Below are positions 7,703 to 15,808 of a stretch of DNA of 37,338 bases, one piece after another. Source of the stretch: Alphaproteobacteria bacterium (GTDB lineage: Bacteria > Pseudomonadota > Alphaproteobacteria > Rs-D84); assembly GCA_024402765.1 (NCBI GenBank), contig JAKSTC010000009.1:1-37338 (forward strand). Reading direction: 5' to 3'. The notes beneath the pieces are model-generated. The model made no database searches. It saw only the letters and a list, made by a program, of their open reading frames with translations, and was not told the DNA's origin. Made by a program: the position numbers and the translations under genes. Position 1 is the stretch's first letter; every line of letters starts with the position of its first letter.

Positions 7703-9493
7703 ATGTCAAAGAAAATATATGTGGACGCAGTCCACCCGGAAGAAACGCGTGTTGTTGTCGTTGATAATTCGAACGGACGTGTTTCTGATTTTGATGTTGA
7801 AACAACAACGAAGCCCCAGATAAAGGGTAATATTTATCTGGCCAAGGTTATTCGTGTTGAACCTTCACTTCAGGCGGCTTTTGTGGAATATGGTGCAGGT
7901 AAAAATGGTTTTTTACCATTTTCTGAGATTCATCCTGATTATTACCAGGTTACGCCAGAACAAAAGAAAAAATTGTTAGAATTGGCGCATGCGAACATTG
8001 TTGATGATGACACCGATCCCAATGATGAAGAAGATGAAATCGCAGAATACGATGATAATGCCGCCGGTGAAGATAACAAAGAATTCACCAAACGTGCACG
8101 TGAATTTAAAATTCAAGATGTTATAAAACCAAAACAAATCTTGCTGATTCAGGGGGTTAAGGAAGAACGTGGTCAAAAGGGTGCATCAATGACAACATAT
8201 TTGTCGTTGGCAGGTCGTTTTGCGGTTTTGATGCCTAATTCCAGAAAGCGTAACAGTTATGGCATTTCCAAAAAAATATCTGATAAATCAGAACGTGCCC
8301 GTCTGCGCGAGATTTTACATGGCCTAAAAATCCCAAAGGGTATGACGGTTGTGTTGCGTACTGCGGCGATGGACGCCAACGCATCGGATATTTCCAACGA
8401 TTACGATTACCTGGTGAATTTGTGGAATGATATTCGTAAGACTACATTGGAATCGGTCGCACCTGTGATTATTCACACCGAAGATTCGTTGTTGCGTCGT
8501 GTTGTGCGTGATTTTATTGCGGATAAAGACGATGTCATGGTTATCCAGGGTGAAGAAGCATTTGATGCCGCAAAACAATATTTCCAGCAATTATATGGTC
8601 GTGCACCAAAGAAACAGATTGTTTTGTATAAAGATTCTGCGATGCCATTAATGACCAAGGCGGGCGTTGAAAAACAACTTGAGGGGTTACACGGTCCATA
8701 TGTTGTTTTGCCATCTGGCGGTTCATTGGTGATAAATCAGACAGAAGCAATGGTGACAATCGATGTTAACTCTTCGCGTGCAATAAAGGAAAAAGACATT
8801 GAACAAACCGCATTAAACACTAATTTAGAAGCGGCAGAGGAAATAGCCCTGCAACTGCGTTTGCGTGATTTGGCGGGTATCGTTGCGATTGACTTTATCG
8901 ATATGGAAGAAGAGAAAAATAATCGCAAACTGGAAATGAAAATGCGCGAAGTTATGAAACATGACCGCGCCCGGACCCAGGTTGCCAAGATTAATGCGTT
9001 TGGTGTTATGATGCTGTCGCGTCAGCGCCTGCGTAGCAGTTTTATTGAATCGTCATATGTTCCATGTCCACATTGTATGGGGGCGGGTGTAGTGCCGAGT
9101 ATTCAGACAGCCGCGATAATTCTATTCCGTCATTTACAGGAAAAATTATTGGCCAAAGCGGCACAAAAAATCATTATGACGGTTCCAACCGATGTTGCGA
9201 TTTATCTGCTTAACCATAAACGGGCAGAGTTGGCAGCGATGGAGTCCGAGTTTGATACAGAAATCGTTGTTGTAGGTGATGATAGTTTGATGAATATTGA
9301 CCAATATTCAATTCAACGCGTCGCGCCAGAGGTTGTAAAGACAGATGATGTCTTAGACGCACACGAGCCATCAACCGATGCCAAAAAGAAAAATGCCCAA
9401 CATATAGAGGCGAAAAAGACAACAATGTCTGCCCCACGTCGTAAAAAGAAAGTCCAGAAAAAGAAAAGTATCTGGAAACAGATTGTTGGTTAA
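7703..9493 (+). CDS. rne: Ribonuclease E (short, RNase E/G family)
   Basis: 596 residues. Endoribonuclease for rRNA and tRNA processing and mRNA turnover. The start MSKKIYVDAVHPEETRVVVV is the form typical of alphaproteobacterial RNase E. An S1 domain spans about 36-130 (GNIYLAKVIRVEPSLQAAF), interrupted by an acidic insert (DDDTDPNDEEDEIAEYDD). The catalytic region contains MVTIDVNSSRAI with the metal-binding aspartates, and VAIDFIDMEEEKN. The zinc-link cysteines are CPHCMGAG at about 454-461. The C-terminal scaffold is almost absent: only about 70 lysine-rich residues follow, so the degradosome platform is greatly reduced. An independent terminator follows. Confidence 0.95.
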   Translation: MSKKIYVDAVHPEETRVVVVDNSNGRVSDFDVETTTKPQIKGNIYLAKVIRVEPSLQAAFVEYGAGKNGFLPFSEIHPDYYQVTPEQKKKLLELAHANIVDDDTDPNDEEDEIAEYDDNAAGEDNKEFTKRAREFKIQDVIKPKQILLIQGVKEERGQKGASMTTYLSLAGRFAVLMPNSRKRNSYGISKKISDKSERARLREILHGLKIPKGMTVVLRTAAMDANASDISNDYDYLVNLWNDIRKTTLESVAPVIIHTEDSLLRRVVRDFIADKDDVMVIQGEEAFDAAKQYFQQLYGRAPKKQIVLYKDSAMPLMTKAGVEKQLEGLHGPYVVLPSGGSLVINQTEAMVTIDVNSSRAIKEKDIEQTALNTNLEAAEEIALQLRLRDLAGIVAIDFIDMEEEKNNRKLEMKMREVMKHDRARTQVAKINAFGVMMLSRQRLRSSFIESSYVPCPHCMGAGVVPSIQTAAIILFRHLQEKLLAKAAQKIIMTVPTDVAIYLLNHKRAELAAMESEFDTEIVVVGDDSLMNIDQYSIQRVAPEVVKTDDVLDAHEPSTDAKKKNAQHIEAKKTTMSAPRRKKKVQKKKSIWKQIVG

Positions 9494-9496
9494 ATA

Positions 9497-9525
9497 AACA
9501 CCGCCCGTTTGGGCGGTGTTATTTT
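9497..9525 (+). terminator. rne terminator
   Basis: A 10-bp GC-rich hairpin (AACACCGCCC, loop GTTT, GGGCGGTGTT) starts just after the rne stop and is followed by ATTTT. Good rho-independent terminator. Confidence 0.85.
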
Positions 9526-9538
9526 GAATAAAAATATT

Positions 9539-9555
9539 ATACAATAATATTGTAT
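9539..9555. promoter_or_regulatory. 17-bp palindrome, possible operator
   Basis: ATACAATA-A-TATTGTAT is a perfect 8+1+8 palindrome about 55 bp upstream of the small lipoprotein gene, near -10-like elements (TATACA at about 9570). It could bind a dimeric repressor; no regulator family is recognisable from the site. Confidence 0.3.
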
Positions 9556-9611
9556 TTTGATTTATCCCCTATACAATGCATTGTGCGAAAGCGCAAAAAA
9601 AGGAGATAAAC

Positions 9612-9749
9612 ATGAAAAAAACACTGTTAGCATTGTTTGTTGTCTTGACGTTGGCAGCGTGTACTGGCTCTTATCACCAGGGTAATTGTGATTATGACTA
9701 TTTGTTACACCCATATATTTCTATTACTAGATTGATTGGTTGCAACTAA
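9612..9749 (+). CDS. Small lipoprotein
   Basis: 45 residues from ATG 9612, with AAGGAGAT six bases upstream. It starts MKKTLLALFVVLTLAACTG: a lipoprotein signal with lipobox LAAC and acylated Cys17. Only 28 mature residues remain, with two further cysteines (GNCDYD and the C-terminal GCN). It has its own upstream region and its own terminator, so it is monocistronic. Similar in design to the lipoprotein at 2765-2911 but without sequence similarity beyond the signal. Function unknown. Confidence 0.7.
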   Translation: MKKTLLALFVVLTLAACTGSYHQGNCDYDYLLHPYISITRLIGCN

Positions 9750-9757
9750 AAAAACTT

Positions 9758-9782
9758 AACCGCTCGTTTGGGCGGTTTTAAT
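9758..9782 (+). terminator. Terminator of small lipoprotein gene
   Basis: AACCGC / GCGGTT hairpin with further pairing near the loop, followed by TTTAATTT, nine bases after the lipoprotein stop. Confidence 0.75.
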
Positions 9783-9791
9783 TTGCCGGAA

Positions 9792-10141
9792 GGGTGACCA
9801 GATTGTAATTCCCAACTGCGTTGGGTCCCTTTCCAAAACGTAACGGTTCGAACTGCACTTTGTTTGTTCTCACCTACTATTTTGTCGAACTTGGCTTCGC
9901 CAGTTCTCATCTGACCCTTACTATAAATAAAAAACGGTCCAAATGGACCTTTTTTATTTATGGGGCGGGTGACCAGATTGTAATTCCCAACTTCGTTGGG
10001 CCCCTTTCCAAAACGTAACGGTTCGAACTGTACTTTGTTTGTTCTCACCTACTATTTTGTCGAACTTGGCTTCGCCAGTTCTCATCTGACCCTTACTATA
10101 AATAAAAAATGGTCCAAATGGACCTTTTTTATTTATGGGGC
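9792..10141. repeat. Two exact-length 175-bp tandem repeats next to tRNA-His
   Basis: Copies at 9792-9966 and 9967-10141 have an identical 175-bp period and differ at only a handful of positions. Each unit begins with GGGTGACCAGATT, which is the 3' end of tRNA-His (antisense on the plus strand), and a third such start is the real tRNA gene at 10142. Each unit contains a CCCAAC-TTC/TGC-GTTGGG hairpin, a GAACTTGGC/GCCAGTTC hairpin and a bidirectional terminator (GGTCC-AAAT-GGACC flanked by A and T runs). The layout resembles repeated integration or slippage at the tRNA 3' end. Open frames across it are not convincing genes. Confidence 0.85.
10104..10130 (-). terminator. tRNA-His terminator (bidirectional)
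   Basis: GGTCCA/TGGACC stem flanked by an A-run and a T6 run, directly downstream of tRNA-His on the minus strand; a second copy lies in the other repeat unit at about 9929-9955. Confidence 0.75.
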
Positions 10142-10213
10142 GGGTGACCAGATTCGAACTGGCGACACCTGGTACCACAAACCAGTGCTCTAACCAACTG
10201 AGCTACACCCGCC
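10139..10213 (-). tRNA. tRNA-His (GTG)
   Basis: Complete cloverleaf on the minus strand. The acceptor GGCGGGTG pairs with CACCCGCC over eight pairs, i.e. the genome encodes the extra G-1 opposite C73. The D arm is GCTC..GAGC, the anticodon arm CTGGT-TTGTGGT-ACCAG reads GTG, and the T arm is GCCAG-TTCGAAT-CTGGT. An encoded CCA follows at 10138-10136. Retained G-1:C73 differs from the alphaproteobacterial group that lost G-1. Confidence 0.95.
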
Positions 10214-10251
10214 ATACTGATTTAACTCGTATCAGAGTTGAAAATCTCTGG

Positions 10252-10324
10252 TGGAGCTGATCGGACTCGAACCGACGACCCTTTGCATGCCATGCAAATG
10301 CTCTACCAACTGAGCTACAACCCC
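10252..10324 (-). tRNA. tRNA-Ala (GGC)
   Basis: Minus-strand cloverleaf with acceptor GGGGTTG/CAGCTCC carrying the alanine identity pair G3-U70, anticodon arm TTTGC-ATGGCAT-GCAAA reading GGC, T arm GTCGG-TTCGAGT-CCGAT, discriminator A, encoded CCA at 10251-10249. It precedes tRNA-His by about 38 bp on the same strand, probably one transcript. Confidence 0.95.
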
Positions 10325-10413
10325 CTGGCGAAAACTTATTTTATATTTCTTCTTGCTAAATGTCAAATTAATTTGCTAATCTTATCTCAGATGTATTTGA
10401 AGGAGCAATATTT

Positions 10414-10974
10414 ATGGATTATCAATCATTAAAATCTGATACAGAACAAAAAACCGCCCAAACTATTGAGGTGTTAAAGAACGAATTTGCTGGCTTGCGC
10501 ACTGGGCGTGCATCTGTGCATTTACTTGATGGTGTACGTGTGCTGGTTTATGGGTCGGAAATGCCATTAAATCAGGTCGCGACAGTTTCTACGCCTGATA
10601 CACAAACATTATCTGTAACCGTATGGGATATTACAAATGCACCCGCTGTTGAAAAGGCTATCCGTGATTCTGGACTGGGGTTGAATCCGATGACTGCAGG
10701 CGGTGTAATTCGTCTGAATATGCCACCACTTACCGAAGAACGCAGACGTGAATTGACCAAGGTTGCTGGAAAATATGCCGAAGAAGCCAAGATTTCTATG
10801 CGTAATATTCGTCAGGATGTAATGGGTAAAATTAAACGTGCGGTTACCGACAAGGAAATTTCCGAAGATGATCAACGCAAATACGAAGAAGATATTCAAA
10901 AGGTCTTTGATGTGCGTGGGGTAGAGGTTGATAAACTCGCCAAAGAAAAAGAAGCCGACATTATGTCTGTCTAA
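10414..10974 (+). CDS. frr: Ribosome recycling factor
   Basis: 186 residues, normal RRF length. With EF-G it splits post-termination ribosomes. The chain shows FAGLRTGRASVHLLDGV (about 25-41), VATVSTPDTQTLSVTVWD, GGVIRLNMPPLTEERRREL and the C-terminal helical arm RNIRQDVMGKIKR..KEISEDDQRKYEEDIQK. The start is supported by AAGGAGC upstream. A possible promoter (TTGCTA, TAATCT) lies at about 10352-10381. It is the first gene of a five-gene operon ending with bamA; usually pyrH precedes frr, but here tRNAs do. Confidence 0.97.
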   Translation: MDYQSLKSDTEQKTAQTIEVLKNEFAGLRTGRASVHLLDGVRVLVYGSEMPLNQVATVSTPDTQTLSVTVWDITNAPAVEKAIRDSGLGLNPMTAGGVIRLNMPPLTEERRRELTKVAGKYAEEAKISMRNIRQDVMGKIKRAVTDKEISEDDQRKYEEDIQKVFDVRGVEVDKLAKEKEADIMSV

Positions 10975-10995
10975 CTAATAAAATACGGACTTAAC

Positions 10996-11745
10996 ATGTT
11001 TAATTTATTCAAACACAAAACACCATCTGTTATTCCACAACACATCGCTTTTATTTGTGATGGAAATCGTCGCTGGGCGGAAAAACGCGGTTTGCCACCA
11101 TTGGCTGGCCACAAAGCAGGAATCGCAAATTTTGAAAATTTGGTTGATTGGTATATCGCGCGTGGTGTATCAACGATAACTTTCTTTATTTTTTCAACGG
11201 AAAATTGGAACAGATCCCAGGAAGAGGTTGATTTCCTGATGGATTTGTTTTATTCCGAATTGGAAAAAAATATGCAACATGCCATAGAGAAAAATTTGCG
11301 TTATCGTGTTGTTGGATCACGTGATAAATTGCCAAAAAAATTGGCAAAATTGTGCGATAAATTGGAAGAAGTTTCCGCAGAAAATACCGGTGGAACAGTT
11401 GCGTTTGCATTGAATTATGGCGGGCAAAATGAAATCGTTGATGCGGTGAATGCTGCGATTGATGCAGGTGAACATGTTACGCGCGACAGTTTTGAAACAT
11501 TTCTGGATACTGGTGATTTGTTGCCGGTTGACTTGATGGTGCGGACCAGTAACGAATTCAGAATATCAAATTACTTGCTATGGAAATTGGCATATGCAGA
11601 ATTATTGTTTGTGCCACAGCATTGGCCCGATTTGGTACGTTCTGAAAAGTTATGGCAATATACATTGGATGAATTCGCAAAACGCAATCGCCGATTCGGT
11701 GGTGGTAAAAAGTTAAACTATTCTGGAAAAAAGAAGGAAAAGTAA
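10996..11745 (+). CDS. uppS: Undecaprenyl diphosphate synthase (cis-prenyltransferase)
   Basis: 249 residues. It condenses isopentenyl diphosphate onto farnesyl diphosphate to make the C55 carrier for peptidoglycan and glycans. HIAFICDGNRRWAEKRG (16-32) contains the catalytic Asp22 of the DGNxRW motif; GHKAG, FIFSTENWNRS, and the C-terminal RTSNEFRISNYLLWKLAYAEL are family signatures (one residue differs from the common RxSGE/RISNF form). It starts 21 bp after frr and lies 2 bp from cdsA. The carrier it makes is needed by the glycan clusters in this window. Confidence 0.96.
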   Translation: MFNLFKHKTPSVIPQHIAFICDGNRRWAEKRGLPPLAGHKAGIANFENLVDWYIARGVSTITFFIFSTENWNRSQEEVDFLMDLFYSELEKNMQHAIEKNLRYRVVGSRDKLPKKLAKLCDKLEEVSAENTGGTVAFALNYGGQNEIVDAVNAAIDAGEHVTRDSFETFLDTGDLLPVDLMVRTSNEFRISNYLLWKLAYAELLFVPQHWPDLVRSEKLWQYTLDEFAKRNRRFGGGKKLNYSGKKKEK

Positions 11746-11747
11746 TT

Positions 11748-12398
11748 ATGTCTGATGCAAAACCAAGAATTATGGTTTCTGGTGTTTTGGTATGTTTGTT
11801 AGTTGGCATTGTGCTATTAGAATATCTTGGAATTAATGCTACGCGTTATTGTGGACTGTTGGTCGTAGTTGCAATGTTGTTTGAGGCGATTCGGGCAATT
11901 GTCCGGTCCAAAAGTGAGGCGTTAAAAAATAAAACTAATTGCATATCATTGATTTTATTTATTGGATTGTTGGTTTTGTGTTTGTTCGCTGTGAATCGTG
12001 TTGGCACGCGTCCTTGGATAATGTTGTTGTTACTTATAACAATTTGTGGCGCAGATATTGGGGCATGGTTTTTTGGTAGATTATTGGGTGGCGATAAAAT
12101 GTGGGAACGTATTTCTGCTAATAAAACATGGTCTGGTCAGATTGCTGGAATTTTATGCGGAACATTTATGTCTGTGATGTATGGCTTGCTGGGGTCTGAT
12201 ACATTTATGCCACAATTGATGTGGATTGGTATTAGTGTTTCGCTATTGTCACAATATGGCGATTTAACTGCCAGTTGGGTTAAACGCAAACTGGGTATCA
12301 AAGATTTCGGAAATATACTGCCGGGGCATGGTGGTGTATTGGACAGATTTGACGGTTGGATTTATGTGTTGCCATTAATATGGTTGGTAATGTTGTAA
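11748..12398 (+). CDS. cdsA: Phosphatidate cytidylyltransferase
   Basis: 216 residues, somewhat shorter than the usual ~270. It makes CDP-diacylglycerol from phosphatidate and CTP in the inner membrane. About six hydrophobic segments are visible. The full CdsA signature is present near the C terminus: SWVKRKLGIKDFGNILPGH followed by GGVLDRFDG, with the metal and substrate aspartates. The N terminus begins directly with a membrane segment, so an N-terminal helix or two is missing compared with longer homologues. ATG lies two bases after the uppS stop, implying coupled translation. Confidence 0.93.
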   Translation: MSDAKPRIMVSGVLVCLLVGIVLLEYLGINATRYCGLLVVVAMLFEAIRAIVRSKSEALKNKTNCISLILFIGLLVLCLFAVNRVGTRPWIMLLLLITICGADIGAWFFGRLLGGDKMWERISANKTWSGQIAGILCGTFMSVMYGLLGSDTFMPQLMWIGISVSLLSQYGDLTASWVKRKLGIKDFGNILPGHGGVLDRFDGWIYVLPLIWLVML

Positions 12399-12424
12399 TT
12401 ACCTAAAGCAGGCGGAGGAAAGGG

Positions 12425-13483
12425 ATGAATACGATTTTAACAATAATTGCACTATTGATTGTATTAGGTGCGGTTGTTTTTGTCCATGAATTGGGACATT
12501 TTATGGCAGCACGTTGGGCGGGTGTTCGTGTGGATAAATTTTCAATTGGTTTCGGTCCTGCAATTATAAAGTGGACTGATAAACATAATACGATTTGGCA
12601 AATTGCATGTCTGCCACTGGGTGGATATGTTTCCATTTACGGTCAAGAAGATATGTTTAACAGGAAAAAGTATGCTGATTTGCCTGCAACCAAAAAGAAA
12701 GGACATTATTTGTCTGTGGCGCCATGGAAGCAGTTTATTATTATTGCTGCGGGTGTTGCAATGAATTTTGTTTTGGCATGGGTTGTATATTCTGCGACGT
12801 TTATGTTTCATCCACGTCCTGTTCAATTGCCTGTGGTGGGGCAAGTTATTCAGGAAAGTATCGCGTTCAAAGCGGGTGCAAAACCAGGTGATATCATTAT
12901 CAGAATTGATAATTCTACGATTTCTAACTGGGGTGAGGTTATAATTGCCAAAGAATTGGCATCAACACACGAAGCAGATGTGTTGGTCGTACGCAGGGAA
13001 AAATTGGTTCATATCAAATTAGCACCTGCAGACAGATGGGGGCTTATCGCAGATGGCAGTAAAACAGAAATTCGTAAGAAACCATTTTTTAGTGCGCTTT
13101 ATGCGGGTGCGCGTGAAACATATTATCAATCAAAAACATTGCTGGTTGTGTTGAAGCAAATTATTACAGGTGAACGTTCTTCAAAGCAATTGGGGTCGTT
13201 TATCACAATTGCCCAGATTTCAGGTCAGGCGTTATCTAATGGTTTCTTTGCATTGTTATCAATAATTGCATTGTTGTCTGTGAACCTGGGGATTATTAAT
13301 CTGTTACCATTACCGGTGTTGGACGGTGGTTATTTATTAATATTGATTATAGAGGGTATAACCCGTCGTAAATTACAGGGACGTGGCATGGAAATTGCAA
13401 TTATGTGTGGGTGGGTATTAATACTGGCACTATTTTTGCTTACTATGTGGAACGATTTAACAAGGGTATTTGGGTTGAACTAA
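12425..13483 (+). CDS. rseP: Site-2 protease RseP (regulated intramembrane proteolysis)
   Basis: 352 residues. The zinc motif HELGH (21-25) lies in the first membrane segment, followed by the family motif VDKFSIGFGP. One PDZ domain is recognisable at about 130-205 (QVIQESIAFKAGAKPGDIIIRID); gammaproteobacterial RseP has two. The second active-site motif NLLPLPVLDGG is at about residue 300. Role: cleavage of membrane-bound anti-sigma factors and leftover signal peptides. A strong ribosome site GGAGGAAAGG precedes the ATG. The dxr gene often found between cdsA and rseP is absent. Confidence 0.95.
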   Translation: MNTILTIIALLIVLGAVVFVHELGHFMAARWAGVRVDKFSIGFGPAIIKWTDKHNTIWQIACLPLGGYVSIYGQEDMFNRKKYADLPATKKKGHYLSVAPWKQFIIIAAGVAMNFVLAWVVYSATFMFHPRPVQLPVVGQVIQESIAFKAGAKPGDIIIRIDNSTISNWGEVIIAKELASTHEADVLVVRREKLVHIKLAPADRWGLIADGSKTEIRKKPFFSALYAGARETYYQSKTLLVVLKQIITGERSSKQLGSFITIAQISGQALSNGFFALLSIIALLSVNLGIINLLPLPVLDGGYLLILIIEGITRRKLQGRGMEIAIMCGWVLILALFLLTMWNDLTRVFGLN

Positions 13484-13484
13484 A

Positions 13485-15752
13485 ATGAATATGAAAAAAT
13501 ATATTTTATCATCTTTGATGATTGTGATGACAACTGCTGCGGCGGTGGCATCTGTATCTAAAATAACTGTTACTGGTAACGAACGTATGGATGATGAATC
13601 TGTGCGTATATTGGCGGGTGTGCGTGTTGGCGATAATGTTGAATCAGAACGTGCAAACCAGATTGCAAAAAAATTGCAGGGTAGTGGTTATTTTTCAAAG
13701 GTTTCTGTCAATGTTGATGGAGATGTGTTAAAAATTTCCGTCAAAGAAGCCCCAGTTGTTAATATGGTAACGGTTGAGGGTAACGATGAAGTATCCACAG
13801 ATGATTTAAAGAAAGAAATAAAATTACAGGAGCGCTCATCGTACGATGAATCTGTGATTGGTGCAGATGTAAAACGCATATTAACAATATATCAACGCAA
13901 AGGTTTCTTTGGAACCAAGGTTGAGCCTAAAAAAATTGATTTGTCAGATAACAGGGTTAATGTTGTCTATGAAATATCTGAGGGACATCCGACATATATT
14001 TCCGATATTGAATTCAAAGGTAATGAACATTTTAGTTCGCGTACTTTGCGTGGGGCGGTGTTGTCGCGAGAACATGCCTGGTGGCGGTTTATGAGCCAGT
14101 TTGATGTCTTTGACGAAGATAGAATTCAGTATGATGCACAGATGTTACGCCAGTTCTATTTGCGTAATGGTTATGCAGATATAGATATTAAGAATACAAC
14201 TGGAACATTTACGCCAGATCGTGAATATTATTCTGTGGTTTTTACTGTAGAAGAAGGCCCGCGTTATAAAATTGGTGAATTGTCGGTGGATAATCCTTTC
14301 CCAGATGTTCCGGATAAGGAATTGTTTGATGCGATGAAAATTGAAAAGGGCGACATATACAATATTGATTTAGTTGATGAAACCATATCTGCGTTGCGCG
14401 GTGTGGTGGCTGACCATGGCTATGCGTTTATAAATGTTGAACCAATTCCAAATCAAGACAAGGAAAAGCATACCATAGATTTGAAATTCAAAATTGAAAA
14501 GACAAACAGAATTTATATTAACTCTATCAACATTTTAGGTAATGTTCGTACATTTGATAGTGTTATTGAACAATCGCTTCCTATGCGTGAAGGCGACCCA
14601 TTTTCGTTACAGACCATAGAGCAGGGGCGTCAAAACCTGATGCACACGCGTTTCTTTAAAGATGTGCAAATGGTGCCCACGCGTATTGCAGATGCCAACA
14701 TGATGAATTTGGATGTCAAGGTTGAAGAACAACCAACTGGTGAATTATCTGGGGGACTTGGCTGGTCAAATATTAACGGTTTTATGGTTGATGCCGGTAT
14801 TACCGAAAATAACTTTATGGGGCGTGGTCAAATTGTGCAATTGCGTGGTTCTATTGCCCAATATCAAAAGCAGGCTTTGTTTAGTTTTACAGAACCATAT
14901 TTGTTCGGGCGTGCATTATCTGGCGGATTTGATGTTTCTTATACCAGTTATAATTATAAAAATTTAGGTGGTTATGGTTACGATAGGGATTCGTTTAGTA
15001 TATCCGGGCGTCTGGGCTGGAAATTGACGGACCATTGGTCGCAAATTGTTCGCCTTAGTGCGGCATTTGACCAAAATTATGACCTGCAACAAAATGGTTG
15101 GCAAGAGGCACGATTGTATACAGTAGGAACATATTTTAGATATTATAATTTAACCACAGATTTCCAACAAAATACCCATAGTGGTGTGGTAAGTAACCTG
15201 GGGTTGGCATATACTGGATTTGGCGGTACAGAAACATATATGCGGTATTCTGCTGATATTACCGGTATGATTAACTTTTTGGATAACAGGTGGCAGTTGC
15301 GTTCTTCACTTGATTTTGGTTATTTGCAACCAATTGGTGGCGACTATATTTCACGTGTTTATCGTTACTTTTTGGGTGGTGAAACATTGCGTGGTTTTGA
15401 TATAGCGGGTGTGGGTTCGCGTAACTGGTATAACCGTAATTATTCGTTGGGTGGGTTGTGGAAGTTTAATGGCTCAACACAGTTGAATTTCCCAATATTT
15501 ATCCCAGATGAGTATCAGGTAAAGGGTTTTGTGTTTGCAGATTATGGTATTTTGGGTGAACCACCTGCAATAGAAAAGACTTATGCAGGACGTCCAAATT
15601 TGATTGATAAAGATTTAAGAACTTCTGTCGGTGTTGGTATTTATTGGAATACGCCAATGGGGCCAATGAACTTCTCTTGGGGTTGGCCATTAAGGTTAAA
15701 TGAATACGATAGGGAACAGCGTTTCTTGCTATCATTTGAAACACAGTTCTAA
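13485..15752 (+). CDS. bamA: Outer membrane protein assembly factor BamA
   Basis: 755 residues. Signal peptide MNMKKYILSSLMIVMTTAAAVA, then five POTRA domains (about 24-420; the first begins VSKITVTGNERMDDESVR, the fifth IYINSINILGNVRTFDSVI), then a 16-strand beta-barrel. Barrel landmarks: the surface loop 6 motif RGFDIAGVGSRN (VRGF/Y-type), GVGIYWNTPMGPMNFSWGWPL and the terminal FETQF ending in phenylalanine, the beta-signal. It starts one base after the rseP stop. It inserts outer-membrane proteins and is consistent with the BepA-like protease upstream. The usual followers (skp, lpxD, fabZ, lpxA) are missing; a terminator ends the operon. Confidence 0.97.
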   Translation: MNMKKYILSSLMIVMTTAAAVASVSKITVTGNERMDDESVRILAGVRVGDNVESERANQIAKKLQGSGYFSKVSVNVDGDVLKISVKEAPVVNMVTVEGNDEVSTDDLKKEIKLQERSSYDESVIGADVKRILTIYQRKGFFGTKVEPKKIDLSDNRVNVVYEISEGHPTYISDIEFKGNEHFSSRTLRGAVLSREHAWWRFMSQFDVFDEDRIQYDAQMLRQFYLRNGYADIDIKNTTGTFTPDREYYSVVFTVEEGPRYKIGELSVDNPFPDVPDKELFDAMKIEKGDIYNIDLVDETISALRGVVADHGYAFINVEPIPNQDKEKHTIDLKFKIEKTNRIYINSINILGNVRTFDSVIEQSLPMREGDPFSLQTIEQGRQNLMHTRFFKDVQMVPTRIADANMMNLDVKVEEQPTGELSGGLGWSNINGFMVDAGITENNFMGRGQIVQLRGSIAQYQKQALFSFTEPYLFGRALSGGFDVSYTSYNYKNLGGYGYDRDSFSISGRLGWKLTDHWSQIVRLSAAFDQNYDLQQNGWQEARLYTVGTYFRYYNLTTDFQQNTHSGVVSNLGLAYTGFGGTETYMRYSADITGMINFLDNRWQLRSSLDFGYLQPIGGDYISRVYRYFLGGETLRGFDIAGVGSRNWYNRNYSLGGLWKFNGSTQLNFPIFIPDEYQVKGFVFADYGILGEPPAIEKTYAGRPNLIDKDLRTSVGVGIYWNTPMGPMNFSWGWPLRLNEYDREQRFLLSFETQF

Positions 15753-15767
15753 AAATAACAGGAAACA

Positions 15768-15793
15768 AAAAATCGCCCAAACGGGCGATTTTT
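15768..15793. terminator. Bidirectional terminator between bamA and ackA
   Basis: AAAAATCGCCC, loop AAAC, GGGCGATTTTT: an 11-bp perfect hairpin with A-run and T-run on both sides, serving the two convergent genes. Confidence 0.9.
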
Positions 15794-15808
15794 AATATGC
15801 GATTTTTA

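Noticed and set aside
7564..7764. 66-codon hydrophobic frame starting GTG upstream of rne
   Set aside because: It runs 62 bp into rne out of frame, its end has no protein-like character, and the region better fits a leader with a hairpin.
9792..10141. CRISPR array
   Set aside because: Only two long identical units without unique spacers; no cas genes in the window.
9746..10178. Minus-strand frames across the tRNA-His repeats (containing WKGAQRSWELQ-type peptides)
   Set aside because: They read through tRNA-His and terminator hairpins and exist in both repeat units because of the duplication; no ribosome site.
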